Origin: Whalleya microplaca
Lineage: Eukaryota; Ascomycota; Sordariomycetes; Xylariales; Xylariaceae
NCBI GenBank assembly: GCA_022497155.1
Contig: MU385767.1
Coordinates: 186,001-250,000, forward strand
Direction: 5' to 3'
Length of the DNA stretch: 64,000 bases
Part shown: positions 11,975-26,093 of the stretch, piece after piece
Numbering within the stretch: position 1 is the stretch's first letter
How the letters are laid out: the number at the start of each line of letters is the position of its first letter
The notes under the pieces: model-generated
The model's input: the letters and a program-made list of their open reading frames with translations, nothing else
Told to the model about the DNA's origin: nothing
Databases searched by the model: none
Made by a program: the position numbers and the translations under genes

Positions 11975-12872
11975 GCTATATATCTAGAGGATGCGAGGCT
12001 GGAAATTGGGGGACTTGCGAAGAAGGAGGAGAAGGAGGAGGAGGAGGGGTGGTTTGGAGTTCCGGGCTGTTGTTTGATGCCTGCTTGCCTACTATCAGCA
12101 TCGACAGCAGAGACGGGTGGGAGAGGGAGATATGTCCGTCCGTAAATTCAGAACTGGGATATTCAAGACAGATTTAGGCAATGTCTGTGTGAGCGTAAGA
12201 GGGTTATCTGACATTTGTAGATTGAACTTGATGTTTGATAAACTGTCAAGCTTCAATATATGATAGTCATTGTGTACCGTAACACCAGACATTTTGACTC
12301 ATAATGCCATGAAACGTCCTCGTTCGATGTTATATTATAAGTTTGTCAATTTGAAAAGCGAGTTCCTTTATTGATTCAACTTTTTGGGGTCGCGTATCCC
12401 TTCAATGAATCACACACCCTTGTTTGGTCACGCGTGTTGGTTTGATGGTGACACATTTACTGAGTTCCTATATATCGTCCAAAAGTCACCATCCACATAG
12501 ATGAGAGCAAGTTGTGAGGCTGATTGGCCATTTCCAATGGATCTGGATAATCTAGTTATGCAGTTTGACGGTACATCTGATGTTGTTAGTTGGTTCCGTT
12601 GCTATTGCCAATGCGTCACCATACTACCATGTTCCCTTAGATCTAGCTGTAGATTCACAAACTGATAAATTGGGTATGGTACCGTATGCCGTATCTACTT
12701 AACCACCTCTAGAAGACTCTTATAATGTTCATACTCCAATCCTAGCACACCCACTATCAACATACTGGACATCATTATCGCCATTCATAACACCGGGAAC
12801 TAAATCTCCATACAACGTAAAGATATCTTTCTCCAGCCAGACATACACATTTCCTCGTCAAGCAAAACAATC
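11975..12872. other. Intergenic region
   Basis: No gene is seen. It contains a GGA-rich tract at about 12020-12060 just after the secreted protein gene, then ordinary sequence leading to the broken reading frame at 12873. Confidence 0.5.
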
Positions 12873-13279
12873 ATGTCCAGTAATACTGATGCGAGCCAAG
12901 AACCCAGGCGGGTGTCAGAATCAGCCCTTATCACGACTATGCCAATTATACAAGTAGCTATCCTAAGGAACCTAAGAGGGGCCAAGGGCATAGCTCTAAA
13001 GGGGGTAAAAGTCCCGGTGCTAAGGGTGGCAAGAGCCAAGGTCCTACTCGCGAATCTGCAAAGAGCTCAATTGACTACCGAGAACGGAATCAACTCGAGG
13101 ACGATCATTTAGAAGAGGTCCAGACGCCATATGGGACTTCTACATACTACACATACGACAGAGACGGCGAGGGTCAAAGGGCATCCGGGACTCAAGGTGG
13201 ACATAAAACTAGTTGCCCAATGTCCTCTACAAAGGGTGGCCATCATGGAGGAGGTGGCGAACACCTGTATGAGGAATAA
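12873..13279 (+). pseudogene. Frame-broken Gly/Lys/Ser-rich reading frame
   Basis: An ATG at 12873 opens MSSNTDASQEPRR. The coding-like composition then continues in a different frame, open from 12890 to the TAA at 13277-13279. That frame reads through YANYTSSYPKEPKRGQGH, a GGKSPGAKGGKSQG segment, YGTSTYYTYDRDGEG and a C-terminal HHGGGGEHLYEE. No ATG serves the long frame before about 13220. Either a single-base indel has broken the gene, or a first exon and intron upstream were missed: the stretch ending CCCAG near 12906 has a CTGAT branch-like word. Its low-complexity Gly/Ser/Lys/His style resembles the gene at 14530, but I see no alignable similarity. No function is assigned. Confidence 0.4.
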
Positions 13280-14529
13280 CGGCGTTATGTGTTGGCGATT
13301 ACTCTGGCGTACATATGAAGACGCAGATTTGTGGGCGCGGAGGAATTACCCAGTAAAGGGATGATCTTGAGATTTATTGGAGAAGAGCGTATAGCATCAA
13401 GACGCTGCTATTTCAAGATCAAGCAAGATATCAGGTCGTTAATTCAAGGCAATGAATCTCTTAACCAGTTCTCCGTGTAATGCAATTACAAGTGACTAGC
13501 ATGCTGAGAGTACCTATCGTATTTTTCAAACATCATGGATACAGGTTAATTTCTCATCCTGACAATTTCTTGTATATATACATATGTATATCCCTCAGAA
13601 TGGGTTACAATTCAAGCCAGACCCTGTATTAGCCATATTTCTTCTCTCGTGTCCACATAGCTGCATCACACCAGGTGAAGGAACACAGTGGAGGTGACAC
13701 AAGTTGTACAAACATCGCCATAAAAAGCCTTGTATGTTTATGTTAAGTAACAATTCTACATCGATTGCCATTGTCACATGTCGTTATCAATCATGGATGG
13801 ATGACTAGTAACGCGTACTTAGACTGGTCATATTAGATACTGCTTCCTAGTGACTAGGGCTTGACAGCCACACTCACTCTTAGCTTACTACGACACTATC
13901 TAAAGATACAGTCATTCCCATAAATAGATGTCGACCTACGTTGATTCCGTTTAACCAAGTCTATTGCAGAGTGCGGGAACGCTGTCATCGATTTGACTCT
14001 AGTTACCCAGTCAGTAGTGTCCTGGTCTTGATTTATCGTAAGATTCGTTGCGTGTCTAGTTAGCTGTGATAATAGGACTGGCATGACGCCTATTTGCGCA
14101 CTCAGTAGATGTGCATACAGCATGAGGGGTGGCCGAGGTGTCTTTGTCATCAGTTTGTTTTATGGACATGATTTACACCCTACTGTTCCAACTTGATTAC
14201 AATCTTGAACGACAGTGAGTGGTTAACTACCTACTGAGTTCTATGTCAGCCAACGTACATGACTGACACATAAATGTTACTGGATGGAGCTGTAAGTCGC
14301 GACGAGGAGTTAAATCACGAGCTAATTGTGCGCAACACACACGTAGATAGTGATAGGATCCTGACTGGAACTCTTCGTATTCGAGGATTCTGCAAGGCTT
14401 TAACATTGCATCCAGTTGTAAGGCGTTCTCCAACCATTCCATCTCCCCTAAATAAACAATCACAACCTATCATACAAACACTGACATCAAACATCACACT
14501 CAATCAACACCCGTGTTGGGACACGCATC
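13280..14529. other. Intergenic region
   Basis: Over 1.2 kb without a supported gene. Nothing is recognised apart from the probable leader of the following gene, which has CATCAAACATCACAC-like A/C-rich sequence near 14480-14520. Confidence 0.5.
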
Positions 14530-15222
14530 ATGGATCTGCTAGGACCAGAGGTCCGAAAGTGGGAAGACATGTATGTGCAAAGAGGCCAGGGTGGTGATCA
14601 TGTCATGCACGAGGCCGGCAGTGCGGAAAGAAGGAAGAACAAGGAGAAGAGCGGAAAGAAAAAGTCAAAATCGTCGAAGTCCGGTAAACATGGGCATCGA
14701 TCTGAGTCTTCAAAGAAATCATCGAAGGAAGACGACGACAACAGTAGTACACCTCGTCCACCGAGCTCAAGAGCAGGCCCGTCATCCCATGCCAGCGGAT
14801 CCTACCACAGTGCTTCTCGCCATTCTCACCACAGTGGTAGCTCCCGTCACTCCCACCACAGCGGTGGTACCCATCGTTCTCACCATAGTCATAGCTCTCG
14901 CCACTCCCACCACAGCGGTGGCACCCATCGTTCTCATCACAGTGGTGGTTCACGCCATTCCCACCCGGCTGCGGCTGACCAGAGGGGCAATGACAACACC
15001 GCCCAGGACGCCCCTGACCCCGGTGATGCTGAAGGGTCCCATGCGCCGCCCAGTGCACCACAAGGTAGTTCTAACTATTACAACAATACTCAAGGTGGCT
15101 ATGAAGGGGACGATACTTCTCATAATGGTTGGATTTACTGGGGTCCTCCTGATCAAAACGGTCGGGAGACGCTCCAGAAAAACTATAACATGAGCCCGGG
15201 CCGATACTTCGGATGTAGCTAG
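14530..15222 (+). CDS. His/Ser-rich repeat protein, 230 aa
   Basis: Single exon starting MDLLGPEVRKWEDMYVQ, with no signal peptide or membrane helix. Residues about 35-70 are Lys/Ser-rich (KSGKKKSKSSKSGKHG, SSKKSSKEDDD). Residues about 90-150 are a tandem His/Ser array built from SRHSHHSGG and THRSHHS units, with about 20 histidines in 60 residues. The C-terminal 80 residues are more complex and contain NNTQGGYEGD, GWIYWGPPDQNG and PGRYFGCS. The His array suggests metal binding or a phase-separating or adhesive segment, but that is inference. The codon choice keeps Ser and His with variable third positions, which argues for selection on the protein rather than a recent DNA repeat. No family recognised. 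Confidence 0.6.
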   Translation: MDLLGPEVRKWEDMYVQRGQGGDHVMHEAGSAERRKNKEKSGKKKSKSSKSGKHGHRSESSKKSSKEDDDNSSTPRPPSSRAGPSSHASGSYHSASRHSHHSGSSRHSHHSGGTHRSHHSHSSRHSHHSGGTHRSHHSGGSRHSHPAAADQRGNDNTAQDAPDPGDAEGSHAPPSAPQGSSNYYNNTQGGYEGDDTSHNGWIYWGPPDQNGRETLQKNYNMSPGRYFGCS

Positions 15223-16642
15223 TCATCATGACGGCCATGTGTGAATGAGAGGGAGTATTGATAGGAAGCATTACCCAGATTTACTTTACTCATACCTATA
15301 GTAGCTTACTTGATGGGTTGCTGCATCCATAGTATAATTAGTACGGAGATATAATCTACCTTGACGTCAAGCTACCACACGCCTGAATCATAATATCTAC
15401 ATGTCAAGTGATTGGAATAAGTTATTTAAAATAAAATATAAAATGAATAATCGATTTAAATAACACGACTTTATAAAATAAGACATTTAATATTTTAATA
15501 TATTATGGTTTTTGCCTAAGCTTATATCCGTTTTATCTCAAGTATTAGTGTATTATTATAATGGAATGTGTGATAATATACTTAATACTCACATGTTTAT
15601 ATATAAGCAAGCTAGGAATCTTCGGTCTCGTTACATATGTGCTTTTAATAAAACAACGGAGTTTTGGATACTTTAGCTTTTATGCTTAATAAGCTCGATA
15701 TGTCACCTTTATCTTTAGACTAGACATTTACCCGCATTTCTTAAGCGCCAAAGATGAACTATATCGCCTTCAATATAAATATTAATTGTTAATGATTACC
15801 GAGATCCCGATAACTATAATAAAGATGGTTGTTCTTGCGAGACTCTGAAGATTGCACTGCCGGAGCCGTGCATGACTTAAACGTCCAGCTTTGGTCCAAC
15901 TATCTTGGGATTACCTATTGTATACTTTAGTCAGTTTCTTGATAGGCTGAACAATAGCCACTGGGTTTCTCCCTTTCTCCTATAGATGACTCTCACCTTA
16001 CTCCGGACCCCCTTTCAATACGTCGTTGCGATGACAATTAGTCTGAATTGACGGACGAGATGTTCGAGAAGGGTTCACAATAAAGCTGGGAAATGAAAGA
16101 AAGTTGCGATTCGCTAAGCTCTAGCCATGTCTTCCATTAATAAGAGAAGTTCATTTACCTTTGCACCTGTAATAACTTCGCTTAAAACTGTATTATCTCT
16201 GAGGACTTCCGACTTCTGGCATTGTTAATAAATCAATCGATTACTTGGCTTCATTAGACTTGACATGAATTTATTTGACGTACTGCTTTGATTTTAAATT
16301 CTCTCCGTCTTATGTTTCATATTCTTTACATTTTCTCTAATTTAATTGTGACAATGTCGTTATAAAACCGGCCATATGGCCCATTATATTGCATTGTACA
16401 GATGTAGTTCGCCTAGTAGCATGGAGTATTTTCCAGTCAGCCACGGTTTCACGTGTTTGCGTCTGTGCATCAAACCCTTTTATTACATATTCCGTATCCA
16501 CAGTGTGCATACTAGGAAGCTACGCCGCCACTGTGGCTAGTGCTTTGCGCTTTAGTGGCCGGTGCTGGATTCCCTACCTAGTAAAATTCTTCGGAAGACA
16601 CAGAAAGCACCATCGTGAAATATTGACCAACGCACATCAATC
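15223..16642. other. Intergenic region with AT-rich island
   Basis: No gene is supported. From about 15420 to 15620 and again in patches to 16350 the sequence is strongly AT-rich (runs such as TTAATATTTTAATATATTA), unlike the flanking genes. This could be a repeat eroded by repeat-induced point mutation, but I recognise no transposon reading frame or terminal repeats. Confidence 0.5.
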
Positions 16643-17551
16643 ATGGTACTCCCTCGTAAGCCTCGAATCCAGAAGAAGGTTCTCAGGGCCATGATGGAGG
16701 GCCTTGACAAGGAAGGAGTCGTCCATAACCAACTGGTACCTGCCGATTTCGGCAGAAACTTCAGGAATTCCAAGTTGCCAGCATGGGAGCAGAGACTCCC
16801 CCGAATGTCGGTATTTCGCACACCCATCATGGACTTGTCTGTAGCGATTTCAAGATGCTTTGTGACAACTGCGAGGATATCCAAATTTCTCTGGAGAATG
16901 GGGTCGCCCGTCGTCACAAAGCGGAATGGGCTGCATAGCGATATCAGGATAACCAAGATAAACAAGCCAGCCCTCGACAAAATAGCGCAGGCCACAGAAA
17001 GACTGGAATCGGATACGAAACGGATTCAAAAAGTTATGATCACTATGTCAGATACCGTCGCAACCCGGGCAGCCCTTATCGCCTTGAGAGGCATGTTTGG
17101 CAAGACCAGCACTTCAACAGAAGCTCCAATTCTAACACTATTGTTGGATCGACCACGAGCCAGTGCCGCGCGTAATCTACGCAGTAAGAGGAAAAACAAC
17201 AAATGGACTTCCGAGATCCTTTCAACTACAGAGCTGTATTCCGCTGTGCTACGGATACGATCCCTCTATTACAACGACAGGTTACTCCCGCCAACCAAAT
17301 TCACGTTGTTGCCAGAGCGAGATGTAAAACACCACGTATGGAAAGCATACAACAAAGCTCTCATTGTTCTCCTTTCGAGGTTCGACCTACAACTCTGGAG
17401 TATAGGTCGCACGGTTGATCCAATTATCCGAAACATCAACGGCCTTATAGCCTGGGCTGAGCGGAATGGTGGCTTCAACTCTAGGCGTAAACCGGAAACT
17501 CCTGTATATAAGATGACAGAATCAACCAACGAGCCAACCGACGAGGATTAG
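16643..17551 (+). CDS. Hypothetical basic protein, 302 aa
   Basis: Intronless open frame from MVLPRKPRIQKK to the TAG at 17549-17551. No signal peptide or clear membrane helix is visible. The protein is rich in Arg and Lys, with a helical-looking middle (NKPALDKIAQATERLESDTK) that may form a coiled coil around residues 100-135. The end is acidic and Thr-rich (TESTNEPTDED). I do not recognise a domain. Its length and the lack of low complexity make chance unlikely, but there is no independent support. It lies isolated between an AT-rich stretch and 1.5 kb of non-coding DNA, which is the usual setting for lineage-specific genes. Confidence 0.5.
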   Translation: MVLPRKPRIQKKVLRAMMEGLDKEGVVHNQLVPADFGRNFRNSKLPAWEQRLPRMSVFRTPIMDLSVAISRCFVTTARISKFLWRMGSPVVTKRNGLHSDIRITKINKPALDKIAQATERLESDTKRIQKVMITMSDTVATRAALIALRGMFGKTSTSTEAPILTLLLDRPRASAARNLRSKRKNNKWTSEILSTTELYSAVLRIRSLYYNDRLLPPTKFTLLPERDVKHHVWKAYNKALIVLLSRFDLQLWSIGRTVDPIIRNINGLIAWAERNGGFNSRRKPETPVYKMTESTNEPTDED

Positions 17552-19053
17552 GATGAATCCAATCGGATGGGAGTTTTCTGGGTTTCATGACTGCAGCAAC
17601 ACCTGAAAGGAAAGGGGTGAGAATTTCAGCCGCAGGGCGAGTACCTTGATGATAGCTCCGCCATTGGAACACCGGGTGTAACGATATGTGCTATAGCGAC
17701 AGCGCTGTACGATTTCGAAGAGTAGCGAGTTAAGACTGTACATTAAAGATCAATGACCCTGGTAGCCAAGAGATACACTTTCAGGAAACTCCCCTCATAT
17801 ACCTCATACTTCTGCAGATGGACTCAATCAGCAATATTGATGGTGACAGAAAACTGAGAACCAGTATGTAAATATATACAGGCAATGGAACAAGAGAGGC
17901 CATTACTAGACATTCAATTATATATGTGAGTGGCATTAATGCGGATATATTCGGTTTATTACAGTTATCTTGTTTGCAACAGCCTAATACCCATATTGTG
18001 ACAGGTTTAAAGGATTGTAATTTTAGCTAGAGGAAAAAGTTTTTTTTTTTCTTTTCTTTTCTTTTCTTGTTGCTTTTGCACCATCTGTTTGAAGTGTGTT
18101 ATTCTGATCCGTTCAACATGGCAATAAAGATAGAGAGTAATTGTCAACCTTAATGTGACTTATGTTACATATATAAGCTAGGTATGATAACCACAGGAAC
18201 AAGTATAGAGATTTGTATCTGTTTTCCTCTTCGTCAGCTCTGTGCGTATAAAACTATAATAGCTGTACGGAGCGCAATAATCAAAGAGCACTGAACCAGG
18301 ACCTGGATGGAGCCTTGTGGGCAGCCTTGGAGTTAAGACATTCACATTGAATGTCCCCGAGTTAGTGAAGGCAAAGGATGCAGTTCTGAAGGATGGCACT
18401 GATTGGCTGTAGTTCCTGGAATAGATAGGTCTTTAAATAGGTATATTTAAGCAGTGGGTTTCCATTGACTCGGAACGAACATGAAGTGATCTAAGTGTGT
18501 TACGTAATGAATATAGAATGTGAGAAAATAAGTATATCGACTGCTTTGTCTTCTCTTTTGGGATCGCCTATTCATATATTCATACTTCATCGATGTTGAA
18601 ATAGATACAGGCTATCTCCTCATAGGAGTTGGTATCAGTGAAGTATCATCACTAGAGTCGCGATTCAATTCAATTCAGTCCAACAATGGTGCCTTCGAGC
18701 AGACGTTGATGACTAAGCAGTAAGTGTCCCGTGATGTTGATTCAACGACGTTGATGAATAACTTGTGGATTAGGTGGAACTGATTACAATGCATGATGTA
18801 TGTCTGCCCACCAAGTCTCTGGGAAATAGCATTCTTGCTGTGGCGGGCTTAGAGTCGGTGTTACTTACTAGGCGAACACCGAACCCCGGACAACGACTTC
18901 AATCGCGAGCAATAAGTCTAGTAGTAGGTACTGATGAGGGTCCAGCATGTGACAATAGTCCATAAGAGGACTGAACCTAACTACAATCCTCTCGACTCAC
19001 AGATCTATTCATTCTCCCTCAAGACCAATTACCAGCAGCCATTTCACCAAACA
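17552..19053. other. Intergenic region
   Basis: No supported gene in 1.5 kb. It contains a T-rich tract (18040-18068, TTTTCTTTTC repeats) and AT-rich patches. The last few hundred bases are the likely promoter of the flavin monooxygenase. Confidence 0.5.
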
Positions 19054-20711
19054 ATGGTTACCGAAACCACCAAGCCTCATGTACTAATTGTTGGTGCTGG
19101 CCTCGGCGGGCTTACACTCGCACAGTGCCTCCGAAAGCAAGGGGTTTCATTTGAAATCTTTGAGCGGGATGCCAGCGCCGTTGCTCGACCGGCAGGCTGG
19201 GCCATTGCACTACACAGGTGAGCACTCCCGCTAGGTCTCGTTGGATGAAAAGAAGAGTGCTTCATACACATCTATTTCACTCGTTCATTTATACTATTGG
19301 TTGTACCAAGAGCTTAGCTAATTAATATTAGCATTCTCAACGAGCTTATTTCGTCGGTGCCGGCAGGTGTGTGTCCCAGATTCTCCTATTCTCTTACGAT
19401 ATTAGAGTAAACCTACGCCTAAGCCGATCGAAGTGCCTATTCCTTTACAGCTGTCTAATCACGTACTACACGATCGTTTGTTAAGAGTAACAAAGAGTTA
19501 CCTGACTAGAAGACAGACATGCCACCTCTTAAGGAGAAAGTCGATCATCTCCAGCCATTGAATCTCAACGCACAGATTGGCTTGTACTACAAAGGAGTTC
19601 GTTATGTCGCAGAGAATACTGCTGAGATTCCTGTAATACGCGCAAACCGCTTTCGTTTTAGGGAGTGGTTGTCGACCCAAATCCCTATTCAATGGGGTAA
19701 GGAAGTCAAAGGGGTGCAGGAAGACAGTAATGGAGTTCGACTTGTATTCGAGGATGGTACGACGGCAGTTGGTGATATTGTTGTGGGTGCGGATGGAATC
19801 AATAGCATTGGTATGCTATTCTGGGATATATATCGATATCGTAAGAAATTGGCTGACAGATACACAAAGTTCGGGAACACTTGCTACAGCGCCCAAACCG
19901 CGACGTACTGATCAATCTCCCAATGAGTTTTATCGTCGGTGAAACCACGCTATCTGGCACAGCATTTGAACGTATGCTGTCTCTAGGTCACAGTTGCTAT
20001 GCAACATCGTCTGAAGATGGAAGCTATTCGATCTTCGTGGGATTGAACCAGGCGAACCCTGGCGGATACTCTGGACAATACTATTGGTACCTTATGGTCG
20101 AGGACCATGATGTTGGGAAACCAGATCACTGGCTTCAGACGGCTACCCAGGCTGAAAAGCTCAGCTACGCTATTAAAACAACTGAACCGCTCGCCTGTCG
20201 CTTCACTGAGGTTATCAGATCAACTCTTCTAAGTGGAGTGAGGAACGCACCCTTCATTCTACGGGAACTTGAGTTGGGAGATCTACCCAAAAGCAGGGTT
20301 ACGATCCTTGGCGATGCGGCACATCCTATGACTCCTTGTAGGTTTCCGTGTGCTCCATTTCTTCACCGCAGCCTTCTTTTCTGTACATCGGGCTGTAGGT
20401 CTCGTCAAATTGTATTTAAATTTACTGACTTTGGACATACAGTCCGTGGCGAGGGCGGCATGCAAGCTATTCGTGATGCCCTGAATCTGTCAAAAATACT
20501 CGGTCGGCTTAGTTCGAACGAACGCCGTGACATTGAAGCAAGCTTAGCTCCATACCAGCAAGAAATGCTAGATCGAGGAGCTAAGGCCGTGGAAGCTTCT
20601 AGAAATGCACTGAAGCAGAACGCCAAGAGAGATGGCAAAGTAGTGGCTTGGGGTCAAAATGCTGTGACGATGCCTGAAGAGAATATTACTCTTGAAAACT
20701 GTCGCTCTTGA
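19054..20711 (+). CDS. FAD-dependent monooxygenase (salicylate hydroxylase-like, group A)
   Basis: Five exons: 19054-19217, 19332-19366, 19517-19810, 19870-20337 and 20443-20711 (409 aa). The introns are 114, 150, 59 and 105 nt, and three have CTGAC branch sites. The FAD-binding Rossmann motif is at residues 10-19 (LIVGAGLGGL). The second FAD motif is VVGADGINSI. The third is GDAAHPMTPFRGEGGM, which is complete only when the last intron is removed. Family members use NAD(P)H and oxygen to hydroxylate aromatic or other small substrates. The substrate cannot be read from sequence and no biosynthetic cluster surrounds the gene. Exon 2 is only 35 nt. No frame damage is seen, so the gene looks functional. 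Confidence 0.88.
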
Positions 20712-22052
20712 GTTGCAGCACATACAGTTTATTGTGCAGTGATCTCTATGGAGTTCCGTAATACATCACTAGATCTTATCATGTATATTCATGTCAATAT
20801 GGGATACCTAAAATAATGAGGAGTATAGTAGCTTTATTAGTGTAACGCAAAGACGATATGGGATAGAGTCTCTTCATGTATGAATAGGTGGTAGTTATAT
20901 GCAGGCCGCTATTCAGCCTTATCGGCCCATTACAGCAATGGGAAGCTGCAACAAACAGATAAGAAAGTATAATCAGCTCTCCTTTCAAGCGTGTGCTAGC
21001 AAGTTGACTGACTGCATTCCTACCAACAAAAGCTGTTGGAGGTGTAGACTATAGGTTCGTATTTGAACATGCATGTTGCCCATATAATACCTCCACTTCA
21101 CTCGAGCCCATCGGGTCAAATAATGAACCCTGGGTGTCGAGTTACGTACTGGACGTACATTGGTGATTTCTTGAATTGATAGAGATGTAGTGTCCGGGAT
21201 CAGGACAATCGGTGATATTATTCGCACGAGGCCCTCCAGGCAGCCTTATCTCAACTCCCTTCCGACCTGCCGTCCGCCTATTACCGAGAAAGTCTGCACT
21301 GAAGCGAGTTTGCTTTATCCAATAAGACGAGATATTGATGCGTGAATCCCGCACTCGGGCCATCGCGTTAGAGTTACCTGTCATGTTTCAAGGCAAGCAG
21401 GAAATTACCGAATTCATCGTTTCAAGCGTGACCTGCTCCCGTGAATACGTGTTCCCGCTTAAGCTTAATGCCACCATGCGGAGGTTTGAAATATCAAGAA
21501 AGCTTGTACGACAGGCAAACAGCGTTGACCACTCACAGGCGTCTACAAGAGCTGAAATACTGTGGCAAAAAGCATTTAGGTGCACTTCTCCAACCTAGGC
21601 AAATCGCCGACCGGCTCGTGGCATGATTCGAAGCTGCTCCCGGGGTTAAATCTCGAAGTTGTCGACGTCACACAGCATCGGTGGTCCACCGGCTTCCGCA
21701 TCCGGGCGTGTGCTTGCACGGGAGTTCTGCGTGCATTATCACGGTTGCATTACTGTTTGTCCTGGGTGCGCGACAGGTATACATTTACGATCAAGCCTTA
21801 TACTTGAGATGGTCAACAATAATGAGGCTGGCTGAATGGTAGTATTGCTCGGTCTATCTCTCGCAGATGCATACTCGGCTCACCAGTAGGTTGAAGTCCT
21901 AGATGAGGCTCTGGATGGAGAAGGCAACGTCGAATTTCGACCTGTCGATCCCCATATTTAGTCAACCATGACATTGGTGGTTCACTTCTCTGTTCAACGG
22001 TATAGATAGAGTTGCATTTCAAGTGATTCGCTCAATTTAACTACTCCTCGAC
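20712..22052. other. Intergenic region
   Basis: No supported gene. Short open frames at 21335-21810 lack any motif. A TAA lies 12 nt upstream of and in frame with the collagen-gene ATG at 22053, so an upstream coding exon would have to be spliced. Confidence 0.45.
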
Positions 22053-24228
<2,176 letters not shown>

Positions 24229-24803
24229 GCGATTGCTAGACACTGTTGAGTGGCATATATGGCTAATTCTGACGAAAGTCGAAGGCCAAGGAATATCGAT
24301 CTAACATGCCAAAGAACGAATGACTTATAGCGACACGTACACCTACATATATACGATTGCAATGTATAATCTCAGCTTATGCTAATCTGTAGCTAAGAAT
24401 TAATGAACTCACGTCCAGTATTTCCATCAGGTAGCCGCAGCAGGAGTGGAGAAAGGATACAGACAAATATAGGATTACCAACCAAGACATACATGACTTA
24501 TTGTAGGATAGGACTAGATGGAGACAACCCGCGGATATGTATTCCCCTGGTAGATGATTCGCTGTATTCATACACTAACATACTTACAGGAGAATGGTGT
24601 TTTAGATCCGACTTGCTCTCTAGTAGGTCGTCGTCTTATATGTCGTTTTGAGTAGGCATAGAAACATTTCCGTGGTATTGATAATCTGTTTAAATCAGTC
24701 GCCGGCCTCATGGACACCAATCATTGCGAGGCTTCCATCAATCAACTATCTACCCCTTTAAACTATAGCAACCCCAGATTGATAACTAAACAGCCAATGT
24801 CCA
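24229..24803. other. Intergenic region between convergent genes
   Basis: 3' regions of the collagen-like gene (+) and the N-acetyltransferase gene (-). No gene or structured element is seen. Confidence 0.5.
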
Positions 24804-26093
24804 TCACATTGTAACCCCAATAGCCAGCTCTCCGACCGTGCCTTTGATAGCTTCGCGATCCTCTTCGTCCAACTTGATACCAAAGTACTTCCACATAGCA
24901 TCCGTTCTCTGCTGCTCATTCTCCAACTTCTTATATATCTTCAACTCCCCACCACGTCGCCACTTCAGCGTATCCTGGAACAGCACAAGGGCACCGTCGA
25001 TATTACCCTCCCGAATCACCTCCTCATTCGCGCTGTACGGGCCCCTAATCCCCTCGCCATCGACCTCCCGATCTGTCGTGAACCGCGAAAGCACGACCTT
25101 CTGCGTGAACCAGCTATGCGGGCTGCGCCAGGGCCCGAGGTTCATCGCCTGTATGTCCTCGAGCAGGAACTCGAAGTCCACGAAGCAGTACAGGGGCTTC
25201 CACTCGTCCCACTCCTCGTCGTCGTCCCCCGTATTGCGGACCCGGTGCGGGTGTTGCAGGATCCACACCTTGCTGCCCTCTTGGTCGACCTGCTGCGGGA
25301 TCGCCTCCCGCACCACGCGCATCGACTTCCCTCCCGCTGCGGCGCCCTCGAGCACGCGTCCGTGGTCTAACGGCAGCGGTGTAATGGGGCCGGGCGCGCC
25401 GAATCCTACGTCCACAACGTAGCGCGCGTCGCCTATCGTGACGATGTTCACGCAGTGCGAGAAGCCGCCGTAGCGGCCTGGGTCCGGCTCGTACTACATC
25501 CGGCATCGGACGTCAGTCGCTCAGTCGGCAGCTATACCCATCAGACCATAAGAGTACTTAGATGGACTTGTACAAGATAAGAGGAGAAAGGGGATTTTTA
25601 ACGCCCGAATGTGGGGGGGGGGGTGGGCGGGGGAAACCCCTTGCTCCCGACTCACGTGGAACGGAATGAAACGAACAAGATCGGGAGCACAAGAACCGGC
25701 TCCGGATTTATAGAGGTCAGATAGGTAAGCACTTACGACGCGTGCACCGGCCATATGCACCTTGTACCTCAGACTGTATAACACCGTGTGCAGGAGCGTG
25801 TTGTTCTCCATGCAGTAGCCGCCGCGCGGCACGACAGGATTGTGCACATCGCCCACGATCTTGCGGAACACGTGGCGCGGCGACACGTCGACGACGCGGT
25901 GCCAGCTGTAGTGCTGCGTGAGGTTCTCGAACGGGACGGTCACCAGGCTGTGTTTCACCAGGAGCCCAAGCAAGGTGACTTGTTCTTCATGCGAGAGACC
26001 CCCGATGTCCGTGACGCGCTGCGCGGCCGGCAGCTGGATGCGGTTGAAGTACTGCCTGAGCTGAGCGCCGTAGTACCGGGCGTGGTCAGCCAT
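24804..26093 (-). CDS. Arylamine N-acetyltransferase
   Basis: Acetyl-CoA-type (or malonyl-CoA in some fungi) transferase acting on aromatic amines. In fungi the family includes enzymes that detoxify plant-derived 2-aminophenols. Two exons: 26093-25737 and 25493-24804 (348 aa), separated by a 243-nt intron with GTAAGT donor, CTGAC branch and GTAG acceptor. The catalytic triad is complete: C94 in PRGGYCMENN, H132 in GGFSHCVN and D147 in RYVVDVGFG. The N-terminal helical motif is LVTVPFENLTQHYS. The C-terminal about 60 residues include LKIYKKLENEQQRTDAMWKYFGI. The intron contains a long G run on the plus strand (C run in the transcript). No biosynthetic neighbours indicate a substrate. Confidence 0.93.
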
